A stretch of DNA of 64,000 nucleotides from Burkholderia ubonensis subsp. mesacidophila (GTDB taxonomy: Bacteria; Pseudomonadota; Gammaproteobacteria; Burkholderiales; Burkholderiaceae), in NCBI RefSeq assembly GCF_002097715.1, contig NZ_CP020737.1, positions 62,001 through 126,000 of the forward strand. Direction: 5' to 3'. The position numbers were made by a program, and so were the translations under genes. Below the pieces are notes generated by a model that saw nothing but the letters and a program-made list of their open reading frames with translations, did not search any database and had not been told where the DNA came from. Shown here piece after piece: positions 37,843 through 48,075 of the stretch; positions within the stretch are counted from its first letter, which is position 1; every line of letters starts with the position of its first letter.

Positions 37843-38816
37843 TGCAGAGAAAAGTGCTCTACGGCGTGCTGCTTGCCGCACTGCTCGTCGCGCCGTTCGC
37901 CGGCGCGTATCCGGTGTTCGTGATGAAGGTGCTCGCGTTCGCGCTGTTCGCGGCCGCGTTCAACCTGCTGATCGGCTATACGGGGCTGCTGTCGTTCGGC
38001 CACGCGATGTTCCTCGCGACGTCGGGCTACCTGACGGGCTATACGCTGCAGACGCTCGGCTTCACGCCCGAGCTCGGCGTGCTCGCGGGCACCGCGGCTG
38101 CGACGCTGCTCGGCCTCGTGGTCGGCCTGTTCGCGATTCGCCGGCAGGGGATCTACTTCGCGATGATCACGCTCGCGTTTGCGCAGATGGTCTACTTCAT
38201 CTACCTGCAGGCGCCGTTCACGCACGGCGAGGACGGCCTCCAGGGCGTGCCGCGCGGCCGGCTGTTCGGCGTGCTCGACCTGTCGTCGGACCTGGTGCTC
38301 TATTACGTCGTGCTCGCGATCATCGTCGCGGCCTGCGCGTTCATCGTGCGGATCGTCCATTCGCCGTTCGGCCAGGTGCTCGTCGCCATCAAGGAGAACG
38401 AGGCGCGCGCGGTCTCGCTCGGCTACGACACCGACCGCTTCAAGCTGCTCGCGTTCGTGCTGTCGGCCGGGCTCGCGGGGCTGGCCGGCTCGCTGAAGGT
38501 GCTCGTGCTCGGCTTCGAGACGCTCGGCGACGCGTACTGGACGATGTCGGGCCTCGTCGTGCTGATGACGCTCGTCGGCGGGATGGGCACGCTGTTCGGC
38601 CCGCTGCTCGGCGCGGCGCTGATCGTCATGCTCGAGGACCGGCTCGGCGACATCGGCGAATGGCTCGCGTCGCTGACCGGCATCGGCTGGTTCCACTCGC
38701 TCGGCGAATCGGCGACGATCGTGACCGGGGTGATCTTCATCGCGTGCGTGCTGGCGTTCCGGCGCGGCATCGTCGGCGAAATGATCGCGCGGTTCAAACC
38801 GCTGAGAGCATCGTGA
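37839..38816 (+). CDS. livM: HAAT ABC transporter permease, LivM-like
   Basis: Second permease, 325 residues, starting MMQRKVLYGVLLAALL (two adjacent ATG codons at 37839 and 37842). The family motif FNLLIGYTGLLSFGHAMFLATSGY lies near residue 40, the contact loop is VAIKENEARAVSLGYDTDRFKL, and GGMGTLFGPLLGAALIVMLED near the C terminus. Last gene of cluster 1. A strong terminator-type hairpin lies 240 nt downstream. Confidence 0.93.
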   Translation: MMQRKVLYGVLLAALLVAPFAGAYPVFVMKVLAFALFAAAFNLLIGYTGLLSFGHAMFLATSGYLTGYTLQTLGFTPELGVLAGTAAATLLGLVVGLFAIRRQGIYFAMITLAFAQMVYFIYLQAPFTHGEDGLQGVPRGRLFGVLDLSSDLVLYYVVLAIIVAACAFIVRIVHSPFGQVLVAIKENEARAVSLGYDTDRFKLLAFVLSAGLAGLAGSLKVLVLGFETLGDAYWTMSGLVVLMTLVGGMGTLFGPLLGAALIVMLEDRLGDIGEWLASLTGIGWFHSLGESATIVTGVIFIACVLAFRRGIVGEMIARFKPLRAS

Positions 38817-38963
38817 CGCGTTGATGCGAAGCACCATCGGGCACCGGTTCCGGACCGCGCCCAGACGCACTCCGGCCGGCGCTGCGCGGCAGACTGATGC
38901 CCCATTTTCGTGCGGCGATGCACCATAGGGGTAAATGCTAAGTTGCCGCAGTGTGAAAGGTCC

Positions 38964-39090
38964 TTTAATCTTCGTCTCAGTTCTGATGCACCGCGAAACG
39001 AATTTTGCAGGTGGAGAACGAGGAGACAATCGAGGCACAAAGTGCCCGGACCCAAAGCGCTGTTGGACGGAATCCAACAGCGCTTTTTCA
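38964..39090 (+). ncRNA. Candidate small RNA or 3' leader ending in a strong terminator
   Basis: Within the 898-nt spacer 38817-39714. A weak promoter is TTGCCG (38943-38948) with TTTAAT (38964-38969). About 110 nt on lies a small hairpin GGCAC-AAA-GTGCC (39034-39046), then a 14-bp stem AAAGCGCTGTTGGA/TCCAACAGCGCTTT (39054-39067, 39073-39086) and a T run. A terminator this strong, 240 nt after livM and inside a low-GC stretch, suggests an independent short transcript, or a 3'-UTR-derived RNA of the liv operon. Not matched to any known family. Confidence 0.45.
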
Positions 39091-39714
39091 TTTGTGCGCG
39101 CAACTTTCCGCCGAGCGCGCAGCGGCCGGCTTCGCATGCTGTCATTTCATGCGTTCGGCGCGACTGCCTTCCTCTTCTGTTTTCCCGCCATACGACTGCT
39201 GCATGCGCTTCGGGCTTACCCGGTTAGCGCGCACAGCATGCGTCCGTTACACTCGCCTTTCGCCGACCGGGCGGTCGGGAATACAGTCGGCAGTTCTCCT
39301 ACAAGCAGAATCCAGAAAACGGAGTGCGGTTTGATGAGAAGCGCAGCGCGGTGGAGCGAAGTCGGAGGGGCGGCAGGGGTCGCCAGACGCGTTCCTGCAC
39401 GGTTGCAGGGGCTTGCCGCGACGCCGATCGAACCGGCCGATGCGCAGCCCGCCTGAGCGTCCGGTGCACGGCCGAATGACCGTCGCCGCGCGCCCGCGAT
39501 GCACAAGCCGTGCATGGCGCAGGCATCACAGCAGACAGGGTCTGTTTCACGATCGATTTCAACCTGGTTATCCCCACGATAGACCGGCCCGGACGCATCG
39601 CGGGAAAACGAGCGTAGGCGCGGCCATGCGAGATAGTTAAATTATTAACTTGTTTGGGACCGGGCGCCGCCCGAGCGCCCCGAGGATTTTTCGAGCAGCG
39701 TTTGGAGACACGTC
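39091..39714. other. Intergenic spacer without a recognised gene
   Basis: About 620 nt between the terminator hairpin and the second solute-binding gene. Only short ORFs occur, for example a 40-codon one at 39334-39456 (MRSAARWSEVGGAAG) with a weak GGAG upstream, with no recognisable domain. The final 170 nt are AT-richer and must hold the promoter of the next operon; AATTATTAACTTG sits at about 39641-39653. Nothing further can be supported. Confidence 0.5.
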
Positions 39715-40872
39715 ATGAAAATGAATCGATGGATGGAGGCCGTGCTCGCCGCGGGCCTCGTGTGCGCGGCGGCGACGGCGTCGGCGCAGGTGAAGATCGG
39801 CGTCACGCTGTCGGCGACCGGGCCGGCCGCGTCGCTCGGCATCCCGGAAAAGAACACGATCGCGCTGCTGCCGAAGGAAATCGCGGGCAAGAGCGTGCAG
39901 TACGTCGTGCTCGACGACGCGTCCGACACGAGCCGCGCGGTGCAGAACGTGCGCAAGCTGATCGACGAGGACCACGTCGACGCGATCATCGGCTCGTCGG
40001 TCACGCCGAACTCGCTCGCGATGCTCGATCCGGTCTCGCAGGCCAAGACCCCGGCGATCTCGCTCGCCGCGAGCGCGCAGATCATCGCGCCGATGGACGC
40101 GAAGCGCGCGTGGATGTTCAAGGTGCCGCAGAACGATCGCCTGATGGCCGACGCAATCGCGGGCTATATGGCGAAGCATGGCGTGAAGACGATCGGCTTC
40201 ATCGGCTTCGCGGACGCGTACGGTGACAGCTGGTACAGCACGTTCAGCGCGGCGGCCGCGGCGAACGGCCTGAAGATCGTGTCGAACGAGCGCTACAACC
40301 GCACCGACGCATCGGTGATGGGGCAGGTGCTGAAGCTGACCAGCTCGAATCCCGATGCGGTGCTGATCGCCGGTTCCGGCACGCCGGCGGCATTGCCCGC
40401 GAAGACGCTGAAAGAGCGCGGCTACAAGGGCAAGGTGTACCAGACCCACGGCGTCGCGAACAACGACTTCCTGCGCGTGTGCGGGAAGGACTGCGAAGGC
40501 GAGATCCTGCCGGCCGGCCCGGTGCTCGTCACCGACCAGCTGCCCGATTCGAACCCGGTGAAGAAGCCGTCGCAGGCGTACAAGGCGGCTTACGAGAAGG
40601 CGTACGGCGCGGGATCGGTGTCGACGTTCGGCGGCCATGCGTGGGATGCCGGCCAACTGCTGCAACGGGCGATTCCCGAGGCGCTGAAGAAGGGCCAGCC
40701 GGGCACCGAGGCGTTCCGTGAAGCGTTGCGCGCGGCGCTCGAGAACGTAAAGGACCTGCCGGTGTCGCACGGCGTGATCAACATGACGCCGGCCGATCAC
40801 AACGGCTTCGATACGCGGGCGCGCGTGATGGTGCAGATCGTCGACGGCAAGTGGAAGCTGCAGACCGACTGA
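39715..40872 (+). CDS. HAAT-family periplasmic solute-binding protein (cluster 2)
   Basis: Second LivK-like receptor, 385 residues. The signal peptide (MKMNRWMEAVLAAGLVCAAATA, cleaved after SAQ or nearby) precedes VKIGVTLSATGPAASLGIPE. Landmarks: DHVDAIIGSSVTPNSLAMLDPVS, TIGFIGFADAYGDSWYSTF, and VSTFGGHAWDAGQLLQRAIP. It differs clearly from the cluster 1 receptor, so it is not a recent duplicate. Followed by a hairpin and the permease genes. Confidence 0.92.
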   Translation: MKMNRWMEAVLAAGLVCAAATASAQVKIGVTLSATGPAASLGIPEKNTIALLPKEIAGKSVQYVVLDDASDTSRAVQNVRKLIDEDHVDAIIGSSVTPNSLAMLDPVSQAKTPAISLAASAQIIAPMDAKRAWMFKVPQNDRLMADAIAGYMAKHGVKTIGFIGFADAYGDSWYSTFSAAAAANGLKIVSNERYNRTDASVMGQVLKLTSSNPDAVLIAGSGTPAALPAKTLKERGYKGKVYQTHGVANNDFLRVCGKDCEGEILPAGPVLVTDQLPDSNPVKKPSQAYKAAYEKAYGAGSVSTFGGHAWDAGQLLQRAIPEALKKGQPGTEAFREALRAALENVKDLPVSHGVINMTPADHNGFDTRARVMVQIVDGKWKLQTD

Positions 40873-40891
40873 GTTCCATGTGAAATAGGAG

Positions 40892-40924
40892 GGCGCGTGC
40901 GGGCGGTTGGCCGCCGTGCGCGCC
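40892..40924 (+). promoter_or_regulatory. GC hairpin between solute-binding and permease genes (cluster 2)
   Basis: GGCGCG, then GGCGG, TTGG loop, CCGCC, then CGCGCC (40892-40924), no T run. It has the same position relative to the receptor gene as the hairpin in cluster 1. It probably adjusts the receptor-to-permease ratio. Inference. Confidence 0.55.
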
Positions 40925-41065
40925 TTCGGCTGGTGACCGTGCCTTGACGCTCATCCTGCCGCCCCCCGGAACGGCGATCCGCTCGATCCTGCGCACGCAC
41001 CGCAGCGTGATGCGCGACGGCCGGCGGTCGCCGTGTTCCCGCAGCCTTCTCGACACACGAAACGT

Positions 41066-42121
41066 ATGGATCTCTCGATTGCGGCGATCCTCGCGCAAGA
41101 CGGCATCACGACCGGCGCCATCTATGCATTGCTGTCGCTGGCGCTCGTGCTGGTGTTTTCCGTCACGCGGGTGATCTTCATTCCCCAGGGCGAGTTCGTC
41201 GCCTACGGTGCGCTGACGCTCGCCGCGTTACAGGCGCAGAAATTTCCCGCCACCTGCTGGCTGCTGTTCGTGATGGGCATCGCGTGCTTCGTGCTCGAAA
41301 TAGGCGGCCTGATCCGGCATCGCACGCGTCGTCATCAGCTCGGCCGCACGCTGACGACACTCGGCAGCCGCTACGTGCTGCTGCCGCTCGCGGTGTTCGC
41401 GCTCACGCGCAGCTACGCCGCGCAGCCGCTGCCGATGCTCGCGCAGATCGCGCTGACGCTCGCGATCGTGGTGCCGATGGGGCCGTTCGTCTACCGGCTC
41501 GTCTACCAGCCAGTGGCCGAGGCGACGACGCTGCTGCTGCTGATCGTATCGGTCGCGCTCCATTTCGCGATGGTGGGCCTCGGGCTCGTGATGTTCGGCG
41601 CGGAGGGCTCGCGGACCAACGCGTTCTCCGATGCAACGCTGTCGGTCGGCAGCCTGGCGATCTCGTTGCAGAGCGTGCTGGTGGTCGTCACGGCGTTCGT
41701 GCTGATCGCGGCGCTCTACGTGTACTTCGGCCGCACGATCGCCGGCAAGGCGCTGCGCGCGACGTCGGTGAACCGGCTCGGCGCACGGCTCGTCGGCATC
41801 GGCACGACGGAAGCGGGGCGGCTCGCATTCACGCTCGCGGCGGGGCTCGGCGTGCTGTCGGGCGTCCTCGTCGGGCCGTTGACGACGATCTACTACGACT
41901 CCGGCTTCCTGATCGGCCTGAAGGGCTTCGTCGGCGCGATCATCGGCGGGCTGGTCAGCTATCCGCTCGCCGCGGCCGGATCGCTGCTCGTCGGCGTGCT
42001 CGAATCGTATTCGTCGTTCTGGGCGAGTGCGTACAAGGAGGTGATCGTGTTCACGCTGATCATTCCGGTGCTGCTGTGGCGCAGCTTCGCGACGCCGCAC
42101 GCGGAAGAGGACGAGGAGTGA
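41066..42121 (+). CDS. HAAT ABC transporter permease, LivH-like (cluster 2)
   Basis: Permease of 351 residues. The N terminus [43 protein letters not shown] follows the LivH pattern. It is longer than the cluster 1 LivH by about 57 residues, owing to a hydrophilic insert around 85-105 ([20 protein letters not shown]). The C-terminal motif is [29 protein letters not shown]. An in-frame ATG 33 nt upstream is possible, but ATG 41066 suits the membrane start better. It lies 4 nt before the fused permease-ATPase gene. Confidence 0.92.
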   Translation: MDLSIAAILAQDGITTGAIYALLSLALVLVFSVTRVIFIPQGEFVAYGALTLAALQAQKFPATCWLLFVMGIACFVLEIGGLIRHRTRRHQLGRTLTTLGSRYVLLPLAVFALTRSYAAQPLPMLAQIALTLAIVVPMGPFVYRLVYQPVAEATTLLLLIVSVALHFAMVGLGLVMFGAEGSRTNAFSDATLSVGSLAISLQSVLVVVTAFVLIAALYVYFGRTIAGKALRATSVNRLGARLVGIGTTEAGRLAFTLAAGLGVLSGVLVGPLTTIYYDSGFLIGLKGFVGAIIGGLVSYPLAAAGSLLVGVLESYSSFWASAYKEVIVFTLIIPVLLWRSFATPHAEEDEE

Positions 42122-42125
42122 CGCG

Positions 42126-43910
42126 ATGAAGAAGATCGTGCGCAACAAGGCGATCTGGCTGTTTCTCGTGGCGCTGTTCGCGCTGCCGGTGCTGCCCGGC
42201 GTGCTGCGGGTGCCCGAATACTGGATCACGCTGCTGAATTACATCGGCCTGTACGCGATCGTCGCGATCGGGCTCGTGCTGCTGACGGGTGTCGGTGGAA
42301 TGACGAGTTTCGGGCAGGCGGCCTTCGTCGGCATCGGCGCGTATGCGACCGCGTACCTGACGACGCGCTACGGCGTGTCGCCGTGGCTCGGGCTGATCGC
42401 CGGCGTCGTGTTGACGGCGCTCGTCGCGCTCGTGCTGGGCGCGGTGACGATGCGGCTGTCCGGGCATTTCCTGCCGCTCGGCACGATCGCCTGGGGCCTC
42501 GCGCTGTTCTATCTGTTCGGCAACCTCGAACTGCTCGGCAAGTACGACGGGATCAACGGCATTCCGGCGCTGAACCTGTTCGGCGTCGTACTGGACAGCG
42601 GCCGCAGCCTGTATTTCCTGATCTGGGCGGTCGTGCTCGCGGCGATCGTGTCCGTGCAGAACCTGCTGAACAGCCGGCCGGGCCGCGCGATCCGCGCGCT
42701 GCACGGCGGCGGCGTGATGGCCGAGGCGATGGGCGTGAACACCGCGTGGATGCGCGTCGTGATCTTCGTCTACGCGGCGGTGCTCGCGGCCGTTTCCGGC
42801 TTCCTGTACGCGCACCTGCAGCGTGCGGTGAACCCGACGCCGTTCGGCCTGAACCACGGGATCGAATTCCTGTTCATGGCGGTGGTCGGCGGCGTCGCGC
42901 ATGTGTGGGGCGCGGTGCTCGGCGCGGCGATCCTCACCGTGCTGCAGGACTACCTGCAGACGCTGCTGCCGAAGCTGCTCGGCTCGGAAGGCAACTTCGA
43001 GGTCATCGTATTCGGCGTGCTGATGGTGCTGTTGCTGCAGTACGCGCGGCAAGGCGTGTGGCCGTTCGTCGCGAGGCTGTTTCCACGTGGATCGCGTGCG
43101 CACGTGCCGCACGATGCCGAGCCTTTGCCGCAGCGCACCCGGCCGGCGACCGGCGAAACGCTGCTGGTCGTCGACACCGCGCGCAAGCAGTTCGGCGGGC
43201 TGGTGGCCGTCAACGACGTCAGCTTCGAGGTCAACGCGGGGCAGATCATCGGCCTGATCGGCCCGAACGGCGCCGGCAAGTCGACGACGTTCAATCTCGT
43301 GACGGGCGTGCTGCGGCCGACCAGCGGCGCGATCACGTTCCGCGGCGAGCGGATCGACGGCCTGACTTCGCGCGAGATCGTCCGGCGCGGCATCGGCCGC
43401 ACGTTCCAGCATGTGAAGCTGCTGCCGGGGATGACGGTGCTCGAGAACGTCGCGCTCGGCGCGCATCTGCGCGGCACGACCGGCGTCTGGCGCAGCGTCG
43501 TGCGGCTCAACGCGCACGAGGAAGCGCAGTTGCTGGCCGAAGCGGCGCGCCAGATCCGCCGAGTGGGGCTCGACGCCCATATGTACGACGAAGCGGGGAG
43601 CCTCGCGCTCGGCCAGCAGCGGATCCTCGAGATTGCCCGCGCGCTTTGCTGCGACCCGACGCTGCTGCTGCTCGACGAGCCGGCCGCCGGGCTGCGCTAC
43701 AAGGAGAAGCAGCAACTGGCGGACCTGTTGCGGCGGCTGAAGTCGGAAGGGATGAGCGTGCTGCTCGTCGAGCACGACATGGATTTCGTGATGAATCTCA
43801 CCGATCGGCTGGTGGTGATGGAGTTCGGCACGCGGATCGCGGAGGGGCTGCCACAGGACGTGCAGCAGGATCCGGCAGTGCTCGAAGCGTATCTGGGCGG
43901 GGTGGAATGA
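42126..43910 (+). CDS. Fused LivM-type permease and LivG-type ATPase
   Basis: One 594-residue chain. Residues 1 to about 310 form a LivM permease ([26 protein letters not shown], contact loop [22 protein letters not shown]). A linker (about 315-340) is followed by a LivG ATPase. That has Walker [10 protein letters not shown], the Q loop in [14 protein letters not shown], signature [20 protein letters not shown], Walker [12 protein letters not shown] and H loop VEHDMD. There is no stop codon or frameshift between the parts. The fusion fixes one permease to one ATPase in the importer. Confidence 0.94.
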   Translation: MKKIVRNKAIWLFLVALFALPVLPGVLRVPEYWITLLNYIGLYAIVAIGLVLLTGVGGMTSFGQAAFVGIGAYATAYLTTRYGVSPWLGLIAGVVLTALVALVLGAVTMRLSGHFLPLGTIAWGLALFYLFGNLELLGKYDGINGIPALNLFGVVLDSGRSLYFLIWAVVLAAIVSVQNLLNSRPGRAIRALHGGGVMAEAMGVNTAWMRVVIFVYAAVLAAVSGFLYAHLQRAVNPTPFGLNHGIEFLFMAVVGGVAHVWGAVLGAAILTVLQDYLQTLLPKLLGSEGNFEVIVFGVLMVLLLQYARQGVWPFVARLFPRGSRAHVPHDAEPLPQRTRPATGETLLVVDTARKQFGGLVAVNDVSFEVNAGQIIGLIGPNGAGKSTTFNLVTGVLRPTSGAITFRGERIDGLTSREIVRRGIGRTFQHVKLLPGMTVLENVALGAHLRGTTGVWRSVVRLNAHEEAQLLAEAARQIRRVGLDAHMYDEAGSLALGQQRILEIARALCCDPTLLLLDEPAAGLRYKEKQQLADLLRRLKSEGMSVLLVEHDMDFVMNLTDRLVVMEFGTRIAEGLPQDVQQDPAVLEAYLGGVE

Positions 43911-44662
43911 TGGCGGACACGATGCCGATTCTCGATGTGCACGGGCTCTCGGTCCGGTACGGCAAGGTGGAGGCGCTGCACGGCGCGGCGATCAAGGTCG
44001 GCGCGGGACAGATCGTCAGCGTGATCGGGCCCAATGGGGCCGGCAAATCGACGCTGCTGAACGCGATCATGGGCGCGTTGCCGGTTACCGGCCACGCGTC
44101 GGGCGTGGTCGTCTATCGCGGCACGGACGTCGGTGCGCTACCGGTCGAGCAGCGGGTGGCGCGCGGCATGTGCCTCGTACCGGAAAAGCGCGAGCTGTTC
44201 GGCACGATGTCTGTCGAGGACAACCTCGTGCTGGGCGCGTACCGGCGCAAGCAGGCCGGCGAAGCGAACTTCCTCGACCAGCTCGATCACGTGTTCGCGC
44301 TGTTTCCTCGGCTGAAGGAGCGGCGCAACCAGGCGGCCGGCACGCTGTCCGGCGGCGAGCGGCAGATGCTCGCAGTGGGGCGGGCGCTGATGGGCAAGCC
44401 CGACCTGCTGATGCTCGACGAGCCGAGCCTCGGACTCGCACCGCTGATCGTGAAGGAGATTTTTCATATCATCAGCGCGCTGCGCGGCACCGGTGTCGCG
44501 ACGCTGCTGATCGAGCAGAACGCGCGGGCGGCGCTGCAGATCTCGGACTATGGCTACGTGCTCGAGACCGGCGAGTTCGCGCTGGAAGGGCAGGCGGCGG
44601 AACTGGCGCAGAATCCACAGGTGATCGAAACGTACCTCGGGTTGGCGAAGAAGACGGCCTGA
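43907..44662 (+). CDS. HAAT ABC transporter ATPase, LivF-like (cluster 2)
   Basis: ATPase of 251 residues from ATG 43907, overlapping the fused gene by 4 nt (second ATG at 43910). Walker [15 protein letters not shown] has the normal Lys, in contrast to the LivF of cluster 1. Signature [20 protein letters not shown], Walker [16 protein letters not shown] loop in [10 protein letters not shown]. Last gene of cluster 2; an exact parS palindrome lies 30 nt past its stop. Confidence 0.94.
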   Translation: MMADTMPILDVHGLSVRYGKVEALHGAAIKVGAGQIVSVIGPNGAGKSTLLNAIMGALPVTGHASGVVVYRGTDVGALPVEQRVARGMCLVPEKRELFGTMSVEDNLVLGAYRRKQAGEANFLDQLDHVFALFPRLKERRNQAAGTLSGGERQMLAVGRALMGKPDLLMLDEPSLGLAPLIVKEIFHIISALRGTGVATLLIEQNARAALQISDYGYVLETGEFALEGQAAELAQNPQVIETYLGLAKKTA

Positions 44663-44691
44663 ACGACGTGTTCGGCGGGAAACGGACGGCG

Positions 44692-44707
44692 TGTTTCACG
44701 TGAAACA
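44692..44707. other. parS: parS site 1 (ParB-binding palindrome)
   Basis: TGTTTCACGTGAAACA is an uninterrupted perfect 16-bp palindrome, identical to the universal parS consensus. It lies 30 nt after the second livF stop and upstream of mnmG-rsmG-parA-parB. It serves as the ParB loading site for chromosome segregation. Confidence 0.95.
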
Positions 44708-44751
44708 CGCCGTTTTTGTTTGAGGGGCGGGTGCGTCGAGGCAGTTTTGCG

Positions 44752-45211
44752 GCCGGGGAGTGATCGTAGTCAGGGCGAAAGCTTCGAGGACACAGTGTGT
44801 GGATAAGTGCCAGGCAAGCAGCCCGAAATTCTGTGAGCCGGGGTGGGTGCAGCGGGTGCAGTGCCGCTGCGGGGCCGTCGCACTGGTGAGACTCGATCGT
44901 CTCGGTTCCCGAGCACATTTCCGCACAGTGCAACGGTATGCAGAACACGCTTGGGTGCGTCGCTAGAGCCTAGCCGGGGAGTGATTGCAGTCCGGGGCGA
45001 AAGCTCCGAGGACCACAGCATGGGGATAAGTACCAAGCAAGCAGCCCGAAATTCTGTGCGAGATGGAGCGGGTGCGGCGGGCGAAGTGCCGCCACCGGGC
45101 CTTCGCACTGGCGAGATTCGATCGTTTTCTGCTCCGCAAGCCCGCTTCCCGAGCGCATTTCTGCACAGTGCCAACGGTGTGCAGAGCGCACTTGGATTCG
45201 CCACTGGAGCC
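44752..45211. repeat. Imperfect tandem repeat of about 221 bp upstream of mnmG
   Basis: Unit 1 spans 44752-44972 and unit 2 44973 to about 45211. Both start GCCGGGGAGTGAT and share blocks such as AGCAGCCCGAAATTCTGTG and GCACAGTGC, with scattered substitutions. Unit 1 contains a consensus DnaA box, TGTGGATAA (44798-44806); unit 2 has the diverged ATGGGGATAA. It fills most of the 708-nt gap before mnmG. Open frames on both strands here merely repeat the unit and are not believable genes. Function unknown. Confidence 0.85.
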
Positions 45212-45308
45212 GGTCGGACGGCACAGATTTGCCGGTCGACCGGAAGAAAACCGGTGAAATGAACGGACCCTACCATTCGGACGGTCTTCGGGTGAAAAGC
45301 GAACCCGC

Positions 45309-45314
45309 TATAAT
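45309..45314 (+). promoter_or_regulatory. mnmG -10 element
   Basis: A perfect TATAAT at 45309-45314, 57 nt before the mnmG start. The -35 region (about 45286-45291, CTTCGG) is weak. The leader of about 48 nt runs to ATG 45371. Confidence 0.6.
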
Positions 45315-45370
45315 TCGGCCCATACATTTCTCAGATAGGTTCGTGCGCAGTCCTGCGTGCGGAATCCACC

Positions 45371-47341
45371 ATGCTTTTTCCCACAGAATTTGACGTCATC
45401 GTCGTCGGTGGCGGTCATGCCGGCACGGAAGCCGCGCTCGCGTCCGCCCGCATGGGCGTGAAGACGCTGCTGCTGACGCACAACATCGAAACGCTTGGGC
45501 AGATGAGCTGCAATCCGTCGATCGGCGGTATCGGCAAGGGGCATCTGGTCAAGGAAGTCGACGCGTTGGGCGGCGCCATGGCTGCCGCAACCGACGAGAG
45601 CGGTATCCAGTTCCGGATCCTCAATTCGTCGAAGGGGCCGGCTGTGCGTGCGACGCGCGCCCAGGCCGACCGCATCCTGTACAAGGCCGCGATTCGTCAC
45701 CGCCTCGAGAACCAGCCCAATCTCTGGCTGTTCCAGCAGGCGGTCGACGACCTGATGGTCGAAGGGGACCGCGTGGTGGGGGCCGTGACGCAGATCGGTA
45801 TCCGTTTCCGCGCCCGCGCGGTGGTGCTGACCGCCGGGACCTTCCTCGACGGCAAGATCCACGTCGGCCTGAACAACTACACGGGCGGCCGCGCCGGCGA
45901 TCCGGCAGCCGTGACGCTGTCGTCGCGCCTGAAGGAGCTGAAGCTGCCGCAAGGCCGGCTGAAGACCGGTACGCCGCCGCGCATCGACGGCCGCACGATC
46001 GACTTTTCACAGCTGGATGAGCAGCCAGGTGATCTGGACCCGATTCCGGTGTTCTCGTTCCTGGGCCGTGCGGAGCAGCATCCGCAGCAGATGCCGTGCT
46101 GGGTCACGCATACGAACGAGCGCACGCACGACATCATCCGCGGCGGTCTCGATCGCTCGCCGATGTATACGGGCGTGATCGAAGGCGTCGGGCCGCGCTA
46201 CTGCCCGTCGATCGAGGACAAGATTCATCGTTTCGCGTCCAAGGAATCGCATCAGATCTTCCTGGAGCCGGAAGGGCTGACGACCAACGAGTTCTACCCG
46301 AACGGGATCTCGACGAGCCTGCCGTTCGACGTCCAGCTCGAGCTCGTGCACTCGATGCGCGGCCTCGAACAGGCCCACATCCTGCGCCCGGGCTACGCGA
46401 TCGAGTACGACTACTTCGATCCGCGCGCGCTGAAGGCGTCGCTCGAAACCAAGGCGATCAACGGGCTGTTCTTTGCAGGCCAGATCAATGGGACGACGGG
46501 CTACGAGGAAGCGGCGGCTCAAGGGCTGCTGGCCGGCGTCAACGCGGGCCTGTATGTGCAGGAGAAGGACGCATGGTGCCCGCGTCGCGATCAGGCTTAT
46601 CTGGGCGTGCTGGTCGACGATCTGGTGACGCGCGGCGTCGCCGAGCCGTACCGGATGTTCACGAGCCGGGCCGAGTACCGGTTGAGCCTGCGCGAAGACA
46701 ATGCGGACATGCGCCTGACCGAGATCGGCCGAGAACTGGGCCTGGTGGACGACGTGCGCTGGGATGCGTTCTGCCGGAAGCGCGACGCTGTTTCACGTGA
46801 AACCGAACGTCTGAAATCGACGTGGGTCACGCCGAAGACGCTGCCGGCCGACGAAGCCAATGCGCTGCTCGGCAAGGCGATCGATCATGAATACAGCCTC
46901 GCCGAACTGCTGCGCCGTCCGGGCATCAGCTACGACGGCGTGTGCGGCCTGAAGGGCGGTGAATGCGGCCCGGCGGAGCCGCTGGCCGACGATCCGGTGC
47001 TGCTCGAGCAGATCAAGGAGCAGGTCGAGATCGGCATCAAATATCAGGGCTATATCGAGCGTCAGGCGAGCGAGATCGAGCGCAACGACGCGAACGAAAA
47101 CACCCGCTTGCCGGAAGGCATCGACTACCGCGAAGTACGCGGCCTGTCGTTCGAAGTGAGCCAGAAGCTGAATCAGTTCCGGCCGGAAACGATCGGCCAG
47201 GCGTCGCGCATCTCGGGTGTCACGCCGGCGGCGATTTCGCTGCTGATGGTGCACCTGAAGCGTCGCGGCCTGGGTCGTCGCAACGGCAATGCCGCCGACG
47301 CAGTGGAGCAGGGGGACGGCAGCGTCCCGACGCAACAATGA
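45371..47341 (+). CDS. mnmG: tRNA uridine-5-carboxymethylaminomethyl modification enzyme MnmG (GidA)
   Basis: FAD- and NADH-dependent enzyme that, with MnmE, adds carboxymethylaminomethyl to U34 of tRNAs; MnmC further processes the product. It has 656 residues. The FAD motif is [19 protein letters not shown], followed by [20 protein letters not shown] and [22 protein letters not shown], plus the C-terminal MnmE-binding helical domain. It overlaps rsmG by 4 nt (ATGA). A parS palindrome is embedded in its coding sequence at 46.79 kb. Confidence 0.98.
   Translation: MLFPTEFDVIVVGGGHAGTEAALASARMGVKTLLLTHNIETLGQMSCNPSIGGIGKGHLVKEVDALGGAMAAATDESGIQFRILNSSKGPAVRATRAQADRILYKAAIRHRLENQPNLWLFQQAVDDLMVEGDRVVGAVTQIGIRFRARAVVLTAGTFLDGKIHVGLNNYTGGRAGDPAAVTLSSRLKELKLPQGRLKTGTPPRIDGRTIDFSQLDEQPGDLDPIPVFSFLGRAEQHPQQMPCWVTHTNERTHDIIRGGLDRSPMYTGVIEGVGPRYCPSIEDKIHRFASKESHQIFLEPEGLTTNEFYPNGISTSLPFDVQLELVHSMRGLEQAHILRPGYAIEYDYFDPRALKASLETKAINGLFFAGQINGTTGYEEAAAQGLLAGVNAGLYVQEKDAWCPRRDQAYLGVLVDDLVTRGVAEPYRMFTSRAEYRLSLREDNADMRLTEIGRELGLVDDVRWDAFCRKRDAVSRETERLKSTWVTPKTLPADEANALLGKAIDHEYSLAELLRRPGISYDGVCGLKGGECGPAEPLADDPVLLEQIKEQVEIGIKYQGYIERQASEIERNDANENTRLPEGIDYREVRGLSFEVSQKLNQFRPETIGQASRISGVTPAAISLLMVHLKRRGLGRRNGNAADAVEQGDGSVPTQQ
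46789..46804. other. parS: parS site 2, inside mnmG
   Basis: TGTTTCACGTGAAACC: the 14-bp core GTTTCACGTGAAAC (46790-46803) is perfect and only the last outer base differs from site 1. It encodes VSRET in MnmG, so the site is kept within coding sequence. It is 2.1 kb from site 1 and 2.1 kb upstream of parB. Confidence 0.95.
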
Positions 47342-48024
47342 CGGCGCGTCGCGCGCCGGCGGTTAATCGGGACGTACTGGAAAGAATGCTCGTCGACGGT
47401 GCAGCCACGCTCGACGTCGCGCTGACGGATGCCCAGCGGAACCAGCTGCTCGACTATGTCGCGCTGCTCGGGAAGTGGAACGCGGTCTATAACCTGACCG
47501 CGATTCGCGATCCGCAGCAGATGCTGATTCAGCACATTCTCGATTCGCTTTCGATCGTTCCTCATCTGCGTGGCCGCGCGTCAGCGCGTGTGCTCGACGT
47601 CGGGTCGGGCGGCGGGTTACCGGGCATCGTGCTCGCGATCGTGCTGCCGGCCTGGCAGATCACACTGAACGATATCGTTCACAAGAAGTCTGCATTCCAG
47701 ACGCAAACCCGGGCCGAGCTGAAGCTCGCGAACCTGTCTGTCGTGACCGGGCGCGTGGAAACGCTGCAGCCGGGCATCGAAGTGCCGGAAAAATTCGACG
47801 TAATCGTATCGCGTGCTTTCGCGGATCTCTCCGACTTCGTTAAACTTGCTCGACATCTGGTCGCGCCGGGCGGATCGATCTGGGCGATGAAGGGCGTGCA
47901 CCCGGACGACGAGATTGCACGGCTGCCCGATGGCAGCCACGTGAAGCAGACCATTCGGCTGGCGGTGCCGATGCTCGATGCCGAACGGCATCTGATCGAA
48001 GTCGCCGTCGGCGAGGCGAATTGA
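47338..48024 (+). CDS. rsmG: 16S rRNA (guanine527-N7) methyltransferase RsmG (GidB)
   Basis: SAM-dependent methyltransferase acting on G527 of 16S rRNA; loss gives low-level streptomycin resistance in several bacteria. It has 228 residues from ATG 47338, which overlaps the mnmG stop. Motif I is [18 protein letters not shown]. The N terminus [26 protein letters not shown] is family-typical. The region after VVTGRVETL matches the SAM adenine site. Upstream in-frame sequence is shadow of mnmG. Confidence 0.96.
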   Translation: MTARRAPAVNRDVLERMLVDGAATLDVALTDAQRNQLLDYVALLGKWNAVYNLTAIRDPQQMLIQHILDSLSIVPHLRGRASARVLDVGSGGGLPGIVLAIVLPAWQITLNDIVHKKSAFQTQTRAELKLANLSVVTGRVETLQPGIEVPEKFDVIVSRAFADLSDFVKLARHLVAPGGSIWAMKGVHPDDEIARLPDGSHVKQTIRLAVPMLDAERHLIEVAVGEAN

Positions 48025-48075
48025 CGGCGCGCTGTCGGCGCGCCGATTGTTTGAAGTTAGAAGGACACACCAACG

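Noticed and set aside
39334..39456. 40-codon ORF in the 39.1-39.7 kb spacer
   Set aside because: Short, Ala/Arg-rich, weak ribosome site, no domain; mentioned only in the spacer description.
43080..43096. Third parS-like site TTTCCACGTGGATC
   Set aside because: It departs from the GTTTCACGTGAAAC core at several positions; a chance palindrome around CACGTG.
44770..45327. 185-residue minus-strand frame upstream of mnmG
   Set aside because: Its sequence only repeats the tandem DNA unit, with no domain, and it covers the mnmG promoter.
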